Assembly (NCBI GenBank): GCA_017450065.1
Contig: JAFSYI010000003.1
Span: 1 to 40,149 of the forward strand
Length of the DNA stretch: 40,149 nt
Reading direction: 5' to 3'
Source of the DNA: Lachnospiraceae bacterium
Lineage (GTDB): Bacteria > Bacillota > Clostridia > Lachnospirales > Lachnospiraceae
Part shown: positions 7,874-15,551 of the stretch, in pieces
Numbering within the stretch: the stretch's first letter is position 1
Layout: every line of letters begins with the position of its first letter
Program-made: the position numbers and the translations under genes
Notes under the pieces: generated by a model
Databases searched by the model: none
Told to the model about the DNA's origin: nothing
The model's input: only the letters and a program-made list of their open reading frames with translations

Positions 7874-10052
7874 GATCTACCTGCTGCCTCTTTACAAGAT
7901 CACAGAAATACCCTTTAAGCTTCATCAAATCATCATAGGTCCCGTCTTCCACAATATGTCCGTTATCAAGTACCAATATACGATCGCACTGCCTTATGGT
8001 AGACAGCCTGTGCGCTATTACTATTCTCGTGCATTTCATCTCATCCAGCGCCTCTGACACCTTACGCTGCGTAATGTTGTCAAGAGCCGATGTCGCCTCA
8101 TCAAAGATAAGAAGCCTTGGCTTAGGCGCTACCGCTCTCGCTATCATAAGCCTCTGCTTCTGTCCGCCGGATATTCCTCCGCCTCCCTCGGATATCAAGG
8201 TATTCATACCCATTGGCATATTGTGTATGTCCTCATCTATACCGGCTATCCTTGCCGCCTCCCATGCATCATTAATTGTCAGCCATGGGGCGGCAACGAC
8301 AATATTTGAATAAATATCACCGGCAAACAGCCTTCCGTTCTGTGTAACCACGCCTATATGCTTTCTTAAGGATTTAAGGTCGACCTTGTTTATATCCCGT
8401 CCGTCATAATAGATACCTCCCCTTACGGGCTTTTCGAATCCGAGAAGCAGCCTTACAAGGGTTGACTTACCGCACCCCGTCCTTCCTACTATGGCAACAT
8501 ACTGGCCGGGCTTTATCTTAAGGGAAATATCATCGAGTATCATGGGCGAAGTCTCGTCATATTTAAAGGACAGTCCGTTAATCTCGATACCGCCCGCCAC
8601 ATTGGCAAGCACTTCCTTGTCTGCCGATATTTCGGGTGCGGTCTTAAGAAGCGGTCTTGCCATCTCAAATACGGGACGTATGTCGGCAGCTGTCAGAGCC
8701 ATTCCGATAAGCGACATAAAAGCGCCCGAAACCATACCATACGCAGTATTGAAGGCATAGTATCCGGCAACACTTACATGAGAAACTATTGCGGCATTAT
8801 ACATAACTATCGTTCCGACAATAGTTATAGTCAGACCGAATACACCGTTAAGCTTAATGAACAGAGGCGGATCATATGCAAGCCTTGCTTCCTCTGCATA
8901 CAGGTCTCCCCATCTTGAGAATGCGCGCATTTCCGAGCCTGTAAGCTTAATCTTCTGAATACCGCTTATCATTGCATAACTCATGCCGTTCTCCCTGCTC
9001 GCAAGTACCATCTGCTTCTTCGACAGCTTCATCTGGATAAGGGATGATACCACCGAAAACAGCACTGTTATAATGATTATCATCAGCGCCGGTACTACAA
9101 GAGCGGGCGCATATTCAAATATCTGTGTTATGTAAACCAAAGAGAATAATGAAGTAAGTCCGGTATTAAGTATGACCGAAACCAGCGTAGAGCACAGTGA
9201 ATTCACATACGAGGCTCTTGAAGCAAGCTCTCCCGATCCGTAATCCTTAAAAAAAGATGCCGGAAGTGACAGTATCCTCATCATTGTTGCGGCTTCAACA
9301 CAAAGGCTCATCCGCGTATCTATCCTTGCCGATATGAGAGCTTTCGCCGATCCGAGAAGCAGTCCTCCAACCGACGCGCACAGCATGAATATACCCGTTG
9401 AAACAAGAAGCGAAATACTTCCTTCACTGACTACGCTTCCAAACAGGAAGTAATTGAGCTTAGGCGTAAGAAGTCCTGCAAGCATCACAAGAAGCGATAC
9501 AAGCATTACCATCACATAATCCGCAGGCTCCAGGATCGAGATAATGTATTTTATAAGGTCCGTAACCGTAAGCTCCTTTAACGGAAAGGGTCTGTAGAAG
9601 GAGAACGCATCCCGTTCAAAAAGTGCTTCATTGTCCCTTTTAACCCTAATATAACCACCTGTGCCGGGATCATAGAACCTGTATCCGGTAAGGCCTGCCG
9701 GAAGAAGGACCACAGGTCTCTTATCCTCCTTAAGGAAGCCGAGCATGACGCCGAAAGCATCCCTGCGCCATCCCTCCTTAAGCTCCACCTCCCTCTTCAT
9801 TATCCCGTAAGGATGCAGCACATGATCAAGCCTCTCTTCCATCGTCTTAAGCTTTGCCGGAATCTCTCCAGGCTGAAGACGGTAAGCTTTCAGTATCTCG
9901 TTTATGACACTGTCACCCTGCTCCTTTTCATCTGAGAACGCCTCCGCCTTCCTACGGCCGGTAACTGCACCCGCAATGTTCATAAGCGTATTCTCATAGC
10001 CGTCATGATCATTCTTTTTTCTTAATTTAATCTGATCGTCAAACCAACCCAT
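7866..10052 (-). CDS. NHLM-type ABC exporter, ATP-binding/permease subunit
   Basis: A 728-residue ABC half-transporter. Residues 1-160 are a cytoplasmic N-terminal region without C39 peptidase, as in the second transporter of NHLM (nitrile hydratase leader microcin) systems. A six-helix ABC membrane domain (about 170-450) follows, then an ATPase domain with Walker A GRTGCGKSTL, signature ISGGQKQR and Walker B LLIFDEATSALD. It probably pairs with the C39-containing half-transporter encoded just upstream to export the GG-leader mini-proteins. The N-terminal region is shorter than in many family members, which often carry an extra ligand-binding domain. The gene follows its partner after 92 bp and overlaps the SpoIIE-type gene by eight bases. 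Confidence 0.9.
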   Translation of the reverse strand: MGWFDDQIKLRKKNDHDGYENTLMNIAGAVTGRRKAEAFSDEKEQGDSVINEILKAYRLQPGEIPAKLKTMEERLDHVLHPYGIMKREVELKEGWRRDAFGVMLGFLKEDKRPVVLLPAGLTGYRFYDPGTGGYIRVKRDNEALFERDAFSFYRPFPLKELTVTDLIKYIISILEPADYVMVMLVSLLVMLAGLLTPKLNYFLFGSVVSEGSISLLVSTGIFMLCASVGGLLLGSAKALISARIDTRMSLCVEAATMMRILSLPASFFKDYGSGELASRASYVNSLCSTLVSVILNTGLTSLFSLVYITQIFEYAPALVVPALMIIIITVLFSVVSSLIQMKLSKKQMVLASRENGMSYAMISGIQKIKLTGSEMRAFSRWGDLYAEEARLAYDPPLFIKLNGVFGLTITIVGTIVMYNAAIVSHVSVAGYYAFNTAYGMVSGAFMSLIGMALTAADIRPVFEMARPLLKTAPEISADKEVLANVAGGIEINGLSFKYDETSPMILDDISLKIKPGQYVAIVGRTGCGKSTLVRLLLGFEKPVRGGIYYDGRDINKVDLKSLRKHIGVVTQNGRLFAGDIYSNIVVAAPWLTINDAWEAARIAGIDEDIHNMPMGMNTLISEGGGGISGGQKQRLMIARAVAPKPRLLIFDEATSALDNITQRKVSEALDEMKCTRIVIAHRLSTIRQCDRILVLDNGHIVEDGTYDDLMKLKGYFCDLVKRQQVDHE

Positions 10053-10144
10053 ACTCTACCCATGCCGATCTACCGGACCATATCTTTATCCGGACATCCG
10101 TACCGGTAATTCAAAATTATGCAGATGCTCATATGCTGCAGTAT

Positions 10145-12328
10145 TTACTCACTGAGAACCAGTTCCCTGTAGTATCCGTCCTTCTTATACAGTTCCTCAT
10201 GACGTCCGCGCTCGACAACCTCTCCGTGTTTAAGAACGATTATTTCATCACAGTCACGTATCGTACTTAGCCTGTGAGCGATAACGATACAGGTTATCCC
10301 CCTGTCTCTTATCGCATTTACCACCTCGAATTCAGTCCTGGCATCAAGCGCTGAAGTCGCCTCGTCAAGGATAACGATCGTCGGATCCTGCGCAAGAACT
10401 CTTGCTATCTCCATTCTCTGTCTCTGGCCTCCGGAGAAATCATTTCCGCCCTCGATCATCTTATGATCGTAACCCTTTTCTCTCCGGATAATGTCTTCAT
10501 GTATCTGAGCATCCTTGGCCGCCATTATCATTTCAAAATCCTTGATGCTCTTATCCCACATCCTGATATTTGATGAGATCGTATCCTCGAACATTATTAT
10601 GTCCTGATCCACGACTGCAAGAGAGCCGGTAAAAACGCTCCTGTCTATGTCTCCGATCGGCAGTCCGTCAAACAGGATCTCTCCTTCCCACGGACGGTAA
10701 AGTCCTGAAAGGAGCTTTGACAGAGTTGATTTACCGCATCCGCTCTCACCAACAAAGGCCACTCTGCTTCCCGGAGTAAGCTTCAGAGAAAAATTCTTAA
10801 TAAGCGGTTCATCCAGTCTTGAGTAACCGAAGGTCACGCCTTTCATTTCCACGTTCCCTTTAAGCTTTTTATAGCTGACACCTTCCTCATGTACCTTAAG
10901 TGCGCTGTTTTCATCGGCAGGGTATTCCATGACATCCTCGATGCGTTCCATATCAGTCCTAAGCTCCTGAAGCATCTGACCTGATGAGATAAAGCTGTTG
11001 GCAGGTGCCGTAAACGAACCAAGGAAGCCCTGAAACGCTGTTATCATGCCAAGCGTAAATCGACCCTTCATAGTCAGATATACACCTATCATAAGCACGA
11101 GTGTATTAGTGATAGCGGACACAATCCCCGGTATATTTCCAAGATACTGTTCCAGCTTAAGGAACCGTACTTTGGCTGTATTGACACCTGCCTGATAACC
11201 TGCCCATTTACGGAAATATCCTTCCTCCGCTCCCGATGCCTTTATGGTCTCTATCATTTCTATCCCTGCTGTTGTACAGCTGCTTAACTTACCCGAATCA
11301 CGAAGCTTCACCCGTGAAAGGTTGATCCTCTTCTTTGATATGATGCCTGCGGTGAACATATTTATCACAACAGATGATATTCCCACCAGTGTCAGTATGA
11401 CGCTGTTCTTAAGCATCACTGCAAGGTAAAACACCATCATAAAGGCATTGAGCACAAGCGGCGCCAGAGTGTAGATAAGCGAATGTGCTATACCTGCATT
11501 CCCTGCCCTTCGGCTTAAGATATCTCCCGCATATCTCTGCGAGAAGAAATCCATCGGAAGATTAAGAACCTTCCACATATATGAAGTGCTTCCGTACACT
11601 GACATCCTTCCGTCTATGCGGCGTGAATATACAGCCTGGATAAACGCGGTTATTATCTTGATGAATCCAAAAATCGACAGACAGATAATAAACGGCATAT
11701 ACCACGACGGATCCATGCCTGTAAGCAGTCTGTCCATGAATATCCTTGAAAAGACCGGGTCGATGATACCCGTAAGAGATGAAATGATATTGGTCACAAC
11801 AACAAAGGCGATCGCAATCCCGCAGCCCTTAAGCCTTGCTCTTGCAAAATCAGCAGTTGATCTTCTCTTCCCGTCTGCCGTAAATGTCTCCGACGGTGAG
11901 AACATCATGCAAAGACCCGTGAATTTCTCATCAAATTCCTGCATGCTGACAGAATAAGTTCCCCTTGCGGGATCATTTATCCATACCCTGTCCTTCTTAA
12001 ATCCGTTTACAACAACGAAATGATTGAACTCCCAGTGCGCTATGCACGGAAAAGTCCCGTTATCCCTAAGATAATCCGGCTCATACCTGTAGCCCCTGGC
12101 AGTCAGGCCATAGCTCCTTGCTGCGATCAGTATGCTCTTCCCGTTGGAGCCGTCCCTTGAGACACCACAATCACGCCTAACCTGTTCAAGCGGTACCCAT
12201 TTTCCGTAATAGGCAAGCACCATCGCCAGGCAGGCGGCTCCACATTCAAGGGCTTCCAGCTGCATGATAAAAGGAACCTTTGCAACACCCTTTTGCACCG
12301 GTTGTATTTTCCTGTCTCTATTTCCCAT
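10145..12328 (-). CDS. NHLM-type ABC exporter with C39 leader peptidase
   Basis: A 727-residue peptidase-containing ABC transporter. The N-terminal C39 domain has oxyanion Gln23, catalytic Cys29 (in LECGAA), His103 (NHFVVV) and Asp119 (NDPA), so it should be active and cut after the GG of the leaders encoded at 362-966. Then come a six-helix membrane domain (about 160-450) and an ATPase with Walker A GESGCGKSTL, signature FSGGQRQR and Walker B IVILDEATSALD. I chose the ATG at 12328. A TTG at 12337 is also in frame, and neither has a strong ribosome site, since both lie within the end of the adaptor gene; translational coupling is likely. This is the only leader peptidase in the window. Confidence 0.93.
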   Translation of the reverse strand: MGNRDRKIQPVQKGVAKVPFIMQLEALECGAACLAMVLAYYGKWVPLEQVRRDCGVSRDGSNGKSILIAARSYGLTARGYRYEPDYLRDNGTFPCIAHWEFNHFVVVNGFKKDRVWINDPARGTYSVSMQEFDEKFTGLCMMFSPSETFTADGKRRSTADFARARLKGCGIAIAFVVVTNIISSLTGIIDPVFSRIFMDRLLTGMDPSWYMPFIICLSIFGFIKIITAFIQAVYSRRIDGRMSVYGSTSYMWKVLNLPMDFFSQRYAGDILSRRAGNAGIAHSLIYTLAPLVLNAFMMVFYLAVMLKNSVILTLVGISSVVINMFTAGIISKKRINLSRVKLRDSGKLSSCTTAGIEMIETIKASGAEEGYFRKWAGYQAGVNTAKVRFLKLEQYLGNIPGIVSAITNTLVLMIGVYLTMKGRFTLGMITAFQGFLGSFTAPANSFISSGQMLQELRTDMERIEDVMEYPADENSALKVHEEGVSYKKLKGNVEMKGVTFGYSRLDEPLIKNFSLKLTPGSRVAFVGESGCGKSTLSKLLSGLYRPWEGEILFDGLPIGDIDRSVFTGSLAVVDQDIIMFEDTISSNIRMWDKSIKDFEMIMAAKDAQIHEDIIRREKGYDHKMIEGGNDFSGGQRQRMEIARVLAQDPTIVILDEATSALDARTEFEVVNAIRDRGITCIVIAHRLSTIRDCDEIIVLKHGEVVERGRHEELYKKDGYYRELVLSE

Positions 12329-12806
12329 TATTGCCAAACAAGAACGACAACGGACTTATCTCTTCGGTAACAAGCTCCACCTCATAACTCCCGTCTTCGA
12401 ACTCTCCGTCAACGTCTATTTCATACACCCACTCTCCGGGCTGCATATTTCCGATATGCAGCGAATAGCTGTCCGTCGTATCCTCAACGGTCACGGGTTT
12501 GTCGGAATGCAGTGATGCTCTGTATTCACTGCCGTCTATCTTCGCCTTCATTTCATTTCTGAACCTGCTGCCGTATTCCTTCTTCACAAGGCATGTGAGC
12601 CTGCCACCCTTCGATATTCCTACTCCGGGTACGGTTGAATCAATATTCCCAAATGCGCCGAATATGCATGCTCCCGTAAGTATTACCACAATCGCTGCCA
12701 ATACGAACCATATCCCCGGATCGGAGAGCTTCACATAATCGTTAAGCTGATCCGGTGATGATATCCTCTCTATTGACTTATCCCTGAATACGGTCTCGTT
12801 AGCCAT
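12318..12806 (-). CDS. Short NHLM-type secretion adaptor (HlyD-like)
   Basis: A 162-residue protein with the N-terminal signature of NHLM secretion proteins (FRDKSIERISSPDQL), one transmembrane helix (about 32-53) and an extracellular beta-rich remainder. Usual members are HlyD-like membrane fusion proteins of several hundred residues with a long coiled-coil hairpin; this one lacks the hairpin entirely. In a Gram-positive cell a periplasm-spanning arm is not needed, which may explain the reduction. It precedes and overlaps the C39 exporter gene. I am confident of the family link from the N-terminus and context. Whether the short form is functional or a degraded remnant cannot be told, but the frame is intact. 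Confidence 0.75.
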   Translation of the reverse strand: MANETVFRDKSIERISSPDQLNDYVKLSDPGIWFVLAAIVVILTGACIFGAFGNIDSTVPGVGISKGGRLTCLVKKEYGSRFRNEMKAKIDGSEYRASLHSDKPVTVEDTTDSYSLHIGNMQPGEWVYEIDVDGEFEDGSYEVELVTEEISPLSFLFGNNGK

Positions 12807-12880
12807 CTGCTTCCTGTTCCGGGTTACCGCTTTACAACCCTTACTGATCCGAACAGCCTTACTGTTATATGCCGGGCATA

Positions 12881-13297
12881 TTACTTATGTATATATTTAA
12901 GCTGCTCATTGATCTTGCCCACTGTCCTGTTCCAATACCATGATTCGGTCAGCCATATACCCGCATAGATAACTGTCATAATGGCGATCATGACCAGCAT
13001 ATCGCTGATCCTTTCGAACCATCCGAGCAATGTACTTGCAATAACAAAATCCATCATTACAACAACATAATGGATAAATGTAGCTTTAAGCAGTCCCCAG
13101 CTCTCTATCTTATATACTACCGATCCGCCCATTGCAATCATACCGAGCAATGCAGATACAGAAAGATGCAGGATAAGCTCTGCCGAACCCGCTCCCTTAG
13201 CTGCCGTATCGTTCATTACCCAGAAGGCCACTCCGACTATCGTCCCCAATACCAGCCCTGTAAGAGCCTTTGTTATAAACCTGTTCCACAGCTCCAT
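12881..13297 (-). CDS. DUF3021-family four-helix membrane protein
   Basis: A 138-residue protein with four predicted membrane helices and the family-typical middle section (SALLGMIAMGGSVVYKIESW) followed by LLKATFIHY. DUF3021 genes commonly sit beside LytTR-type DNA-binding regulators, and several act as membrane inhibitors of them (LytTR regulatory systems, known to control streptococcal bacteriocins). Here no LytTR gene is adjacent, yet the operon promoter carries direct repeats with the 21-bp spacing typical for LytTR sites. The ATG follows GAGG at a good distance. The gene is 29 bp after the STAS gene. The role as regulator inhibitor is inference. Confidence 0.8.
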   Translation of the reverse strand: MELWNRFITKALTGLVLGTIVGVAFWVMNDTAAKGAGSAELILHLSVSALLGMIAMGGSVVYKIESWGLLKATFIHYVVVMMDFVIASTLLGWFERISDMLVMIAIMTVIYAGIWLTESWYWNRTVGKINEQLKYIHK

Positions 13298-13326
13298 AAT
13301 GCTACCTCATGGTTAACATAAAACAT

Positions 13327-13644
13327 TTACAGAATATTTATCATATCTTTAAAACCGGTCATCACAAAAATCTCATCTACTTCAGGGGTAACATTCCTGA
13401 CCGTCATACTGCCGCCCTTCCCTTCCGTATACTCCTGTGCCCAGTAAAGGACACGGAGTCCTGCAGAGGCAATATAATCAAGACCTTCAAGATCGAAGAA
13501 GATATTGATAACCTCCTCCGGAAGCTCATTCAGCCTCTCATCAAGGTTCATCGCACGCAGAGTATCAAGCTTTCCCCTGATCGCGATATTAAGATCCGCA
13601 CCGTTTATCTCCCACTTTGTATCTATATATTCTTCAGCTCCCAT
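13327..13644 (-). CDS. STAS-domain anti-sigma-factor antagonist
   Basis: A 105-residue single-domain STAS protein of the RsbV/SpoIIAA type. The conserved phosphorylation loop reads DLEGLDYIASAGLRVL with candidate phospho-serine Ser60. It is the first gene of the exporter operon. Its likely modifier is the SpoIIE/RsbW-like sensor encoded at 5762-7873. No separate anti-sigma factor or sigma factor gene is in the window. The upstream ATG at 13671 is rejected because it lies only about six bases after the predicted transcription start and has no spaced ribosome site. The ATG at 13644 follows AAGGA by eight bases. Confidence 0.88.
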   Translation of the reverse strand: MGAEEYIDTKWEINGADLNIAIRGKLDTLRAMNLDERLNELPEEVINIFFDLEGLDYIASAGLRVLYWAQEYTEGKGGSMTVRNVTPEVDEIFVMTGFKDMINIL

Positions 13645-13683
13645 AACAGCATTCCTTTCATATAAGTACATGTCTCCAAATAT

Positions 13684-13750
13684 ATTTTACAGCTTTTGTA
13701 TCGCCTTTATACGCTTTTTGTCTATTCGGTCGTTTTTCATGTCTATTTGG
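13684..13750 (-). promoter_or_regulatory. Promoter of the exporter/signalling operon with tandem operator
   Basis: On the minus strand CCAAATA (13750-13744) and CCGAATA (13729-13723) are direct repeats 21 bp apart, with GACATGAAAAACGA between them. A -10 box TAAAAT preceded by TG lies at 13689-13684, 33 bp after the second repeat. No recognisable -35 is present. The stretch matches the mini-protein promoter at 253-320 over the repeats and much of the spacer (ACAT, AAAACGA). The distal repeat overlaps the end of the repeat element at 13746-13966. Confidence 0.65.
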
Positions 13751-13966
13751 TAACTATTCAGAGCCATGCACATACAAGACGGCACATGCTGGCATGAATG
13801 CCGGCTTGTATGTATATGGCGAAGTAACCACAGGAGCGAGCTTGAGCGTAGCGAAATCAGCATGCGAGCGACGACTGGACACGGCATGTAAATGGCGTGT
13901 CATCACCCGGAGCAAACAAAGTGCGTATGCACGACTTTGCGAATGGGGTTCTGAATAGTTACCAAA
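13746..13966. repeat. 221-bp structured repeat element with 20-bp terminal inverted repeats (family A)
   Basis: The ends are a 20-bp inverted repeat with one mismatch: TTTGGTAACTATTCAGAGCC at the left and GGTTCTGAATAGTTACCAAA at the right. Inside are several stems: GCCATGCACATACAAG paired with CTTGTATGTATATGGC, GACACGGCA with TGGCGTGTC, and CAAAGT with ACTTTG. There is no ORF. It looks like a MITE-like or other non-autonomous mobile element or structured RNA. A lone copy of its terminus is at 15537-15551. Its insertion between the exporter operon and the esterase gene separates their promoters. Confidence 0.65.
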
Positions 13967-13984
13967 ATGAACCGCTTAAAAATC

Positions 13985-14013
13985 TTGAAACACTTATGGT
14001 TACCCCGTATACT
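13985..14013 (+). promoter_or_regulatory. Promoter of the carboxylesterase gene
   Basis: TTGAAA (13985-13990) and TATACT (14008-14013) are separated by exactly 17 bp, a good vegetative sigma-A promoter, about 125 bp before the start codon of the esterase. Confidence 0.6.
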
Positions 14014-14137
14014 AATCTTGCAATATGATTTTTCTTTAAGGACAAACAGACTAAAATGACTTCAGAACATGAGGAAAGCGTCAGGGTGGGATTAACCCGC
14101 AGGAAATAAAATATAACCGGAAAAGGATGTAAAGGAT

Positions 14138-15430
14138 ATGCTGAGAGAAACAGAGGTAAAAAACGGCAGGCTTCGTGGTCTCCCGGGAAATGACCCGAGA
14201 ATTACGGTTTACAAAGGAATACCCTATGCTGCTCCTCCTATAGGAGATTTAAGATGGTGCGCACCGCAGCCGTCGAATGATTGGACCGGTACCTATGATG
14301 CATACAGATTCGCACCCATCTCAATTCAGGATCAGCCGGGGCTTGGCGATGATGTGTACTGCAGAGAATGGCATGTGGATCCAGATATCCCTATGAGTGA
14401 GGACTGTCTTTATCTGAATATATGGACGCCTGCCGGATCACGGGACGATAAGCTTCCTGTGCTCATATGGTATTTCGGCGGTGCCTATCAGTGGGGTTAT
14501 ACGACGGAAATGGAATTTAACGGTGAGCGTCTTGCCCGCCGCGGGATCATAGTCGTAAGCGTCAATTACAGGCTGGGAGCCTTCGGATTCCTTGCACATC
14601 CCGGTCTTACCGCTCAGGATCCCGGTAATCCTTCCAACTTCGGTCTTCTCGATCAGCAGGCAGGACTCAGATGGGTTTATGATAATATAGCCTCCTTTGG
14701 CGGAGATCCGGAAAACATAACCCTGGCCGGCCAGTCGGCCGGCGGAAACAGTGTTCTGCAGCAGTTATGCAATCCGGAGAATCAGCCTCTTATAAAGGGC
14801 GCGGTCATCTTCAGCGGGCTTATCAGGTTCCCGGACGGCGGTGATGATATAATGCGTCCGGTTTCTCTCAGCCGTGCCGAAGGTATGGGCGTGGATTTCC
14901 TTAATTTTCTCGGCGTTTCTTCCATAGAAGAAGCCAGACGGCTCGATGCGCTGTTCATACGTGACAGATATGCGGAATACGCCGCCGATCATCTCCGTTT
15001 CACTCCGATAATCGACGGCATTCATTATGTTGCAGATCCTTATGATCTATTCGTTTCCGGAAAAAGACCTGACGTACCGGTGATCACCGGATATACAACG
15101 GATGAATTCATTACAGGCGGCCTTAACTGCGTTAAATGGACAGTTGGGAATGCAATAAACGAATCCCTTCGGAACGGGTGTACACAGAAGCATTATGTAT
15201 ATGAATTCTCCGCTCCGATGCCCGGCTTCGATGACCCGGGTGTCTTCCATTCAAGTGATCTGTGGTTCTGGTTCGAAACACTCAATATGTGCTGGCGCCC
15301 GTTTGGCGGTGAACACTTCATGCTCGCAAGGAAGATGTGCGATCATTTTGCCGCCTTCGTCAGGATCCACGATCCCGGCTGGCCTGCTGCAGCCTGTGAT
15401 GATCTGAACATTGAGAGGTTTACTGTCTAA
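14138..15430 (+). CDS. Type-B carboxylesterase family alpha/beta hydrolase
   Basis: A 430-residue cytoplasmic protein with no signal peptide. The type-B carboxylesterase pattern is clear: YKGIPYAAPP near the start, SEDCLYLNIWTP (87-98), nucleophile elbow AGQSAGG with Ser200, SFGGDPENITLAGQ, and near the C-terminus GVFHSSDLWFWFE carrying the probable catalytic His. The oxyanion segment is WYFGGAYQWG rather than the common HGGGF. It is shorter than the usual 480-550 residues and may form a compact version. The natural substrate is unknown; with the arabinoxylan genes next door, removal of acyl groups from imported oligosaccharides is plausible. It is transcribed alone and ends at a bidirectional hairpin shared with the GH51 gene. 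Confidence 0.85.
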   Translation: MLRETEVKNGRLRGLPGNDPRITVYKGIPYAAPPIGDLRWCAPQPSNDWTGTYDAYRFAPISIQDQPGLGDDVYCREWHVDPDIPMSEDCLYLNIWTPAGSRDDKLPVLIWYFGGAYQWGYTTEMEFNGERLARRGIIVVSVNYRLGAFGFLAHPGLTAQDPGNPSNFGLLDQQAGLRWVYDNIASFGGDPENITLAGQSAGGNSVLQQLCNPENQPLIKGAVIFSGLIRFPDGGDDIMRPVSLSRAEGMGVDFLNFLGVSSIEEARRLDALFIRDRYAEYAADHLRFTPIIDGIHYVADPYDLFVSGKRPDVPVITGYTTDEFITGGLNCVKWTVGNAINESLRNGCTQKHYVYEFSAPMPGFDDPGVFHSSDLWFWFETLNMCWRPFGGEHFMLARKMCDHFAAFVRIHDPGWPAAACDDLNIERFTV

Positions 15431-15478
15431 GACTTCTTATCATCAGGCATATGCAATACCTGCAATGATCCATAAAGC

Positions 15479-15511
15479 AAATAAGCCGGAATATCTCCGG
15501 CTTATTTTTAT
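15479..15511. terminator. Bidirectional terminator between esterase and GH51 genes
   Basis: A perfect 11-bp stem AATAAGCCGGA/TCCGGCTTATT with a 5-base loop is followed by TTTTA on the plus strand and has an A/T-rich flank on the other side. It lies between two convergent genes. Confidence 0.8.
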
Positions 15512-15532
15512 ATTGTGATCCGGAAAGTCATA

Positions 15533-15551
15533 TTTTGTAACTATTCAGAAC
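15533..15551. repeat. Lone terminus of repeat family A over the GH51 stop codon
   Basis: TTTTGTAACTATTCAGAAC matches the end of the 221-bp element (13746-13966) with one mismatch in the core. On the minus strand its TGA is the stop codon of the GH51 gene (15547-15545). No second inverted end is visible within 300 bp. Confidence 0.55.

Noticed and set aside
13645-13671. Upstream ATG start for the STAS gene
   Set aside because: It lies about six bases after the predicted transcription start and has GGAG only three bases before it; the ATG at 13644 has a well-placed site.
13746-13966. CRISPR array or insertion sequence with transposase
   Set aside because: No regular repeat-spacer pattern and no ORF; only terminal inverted repeats and internal stems.
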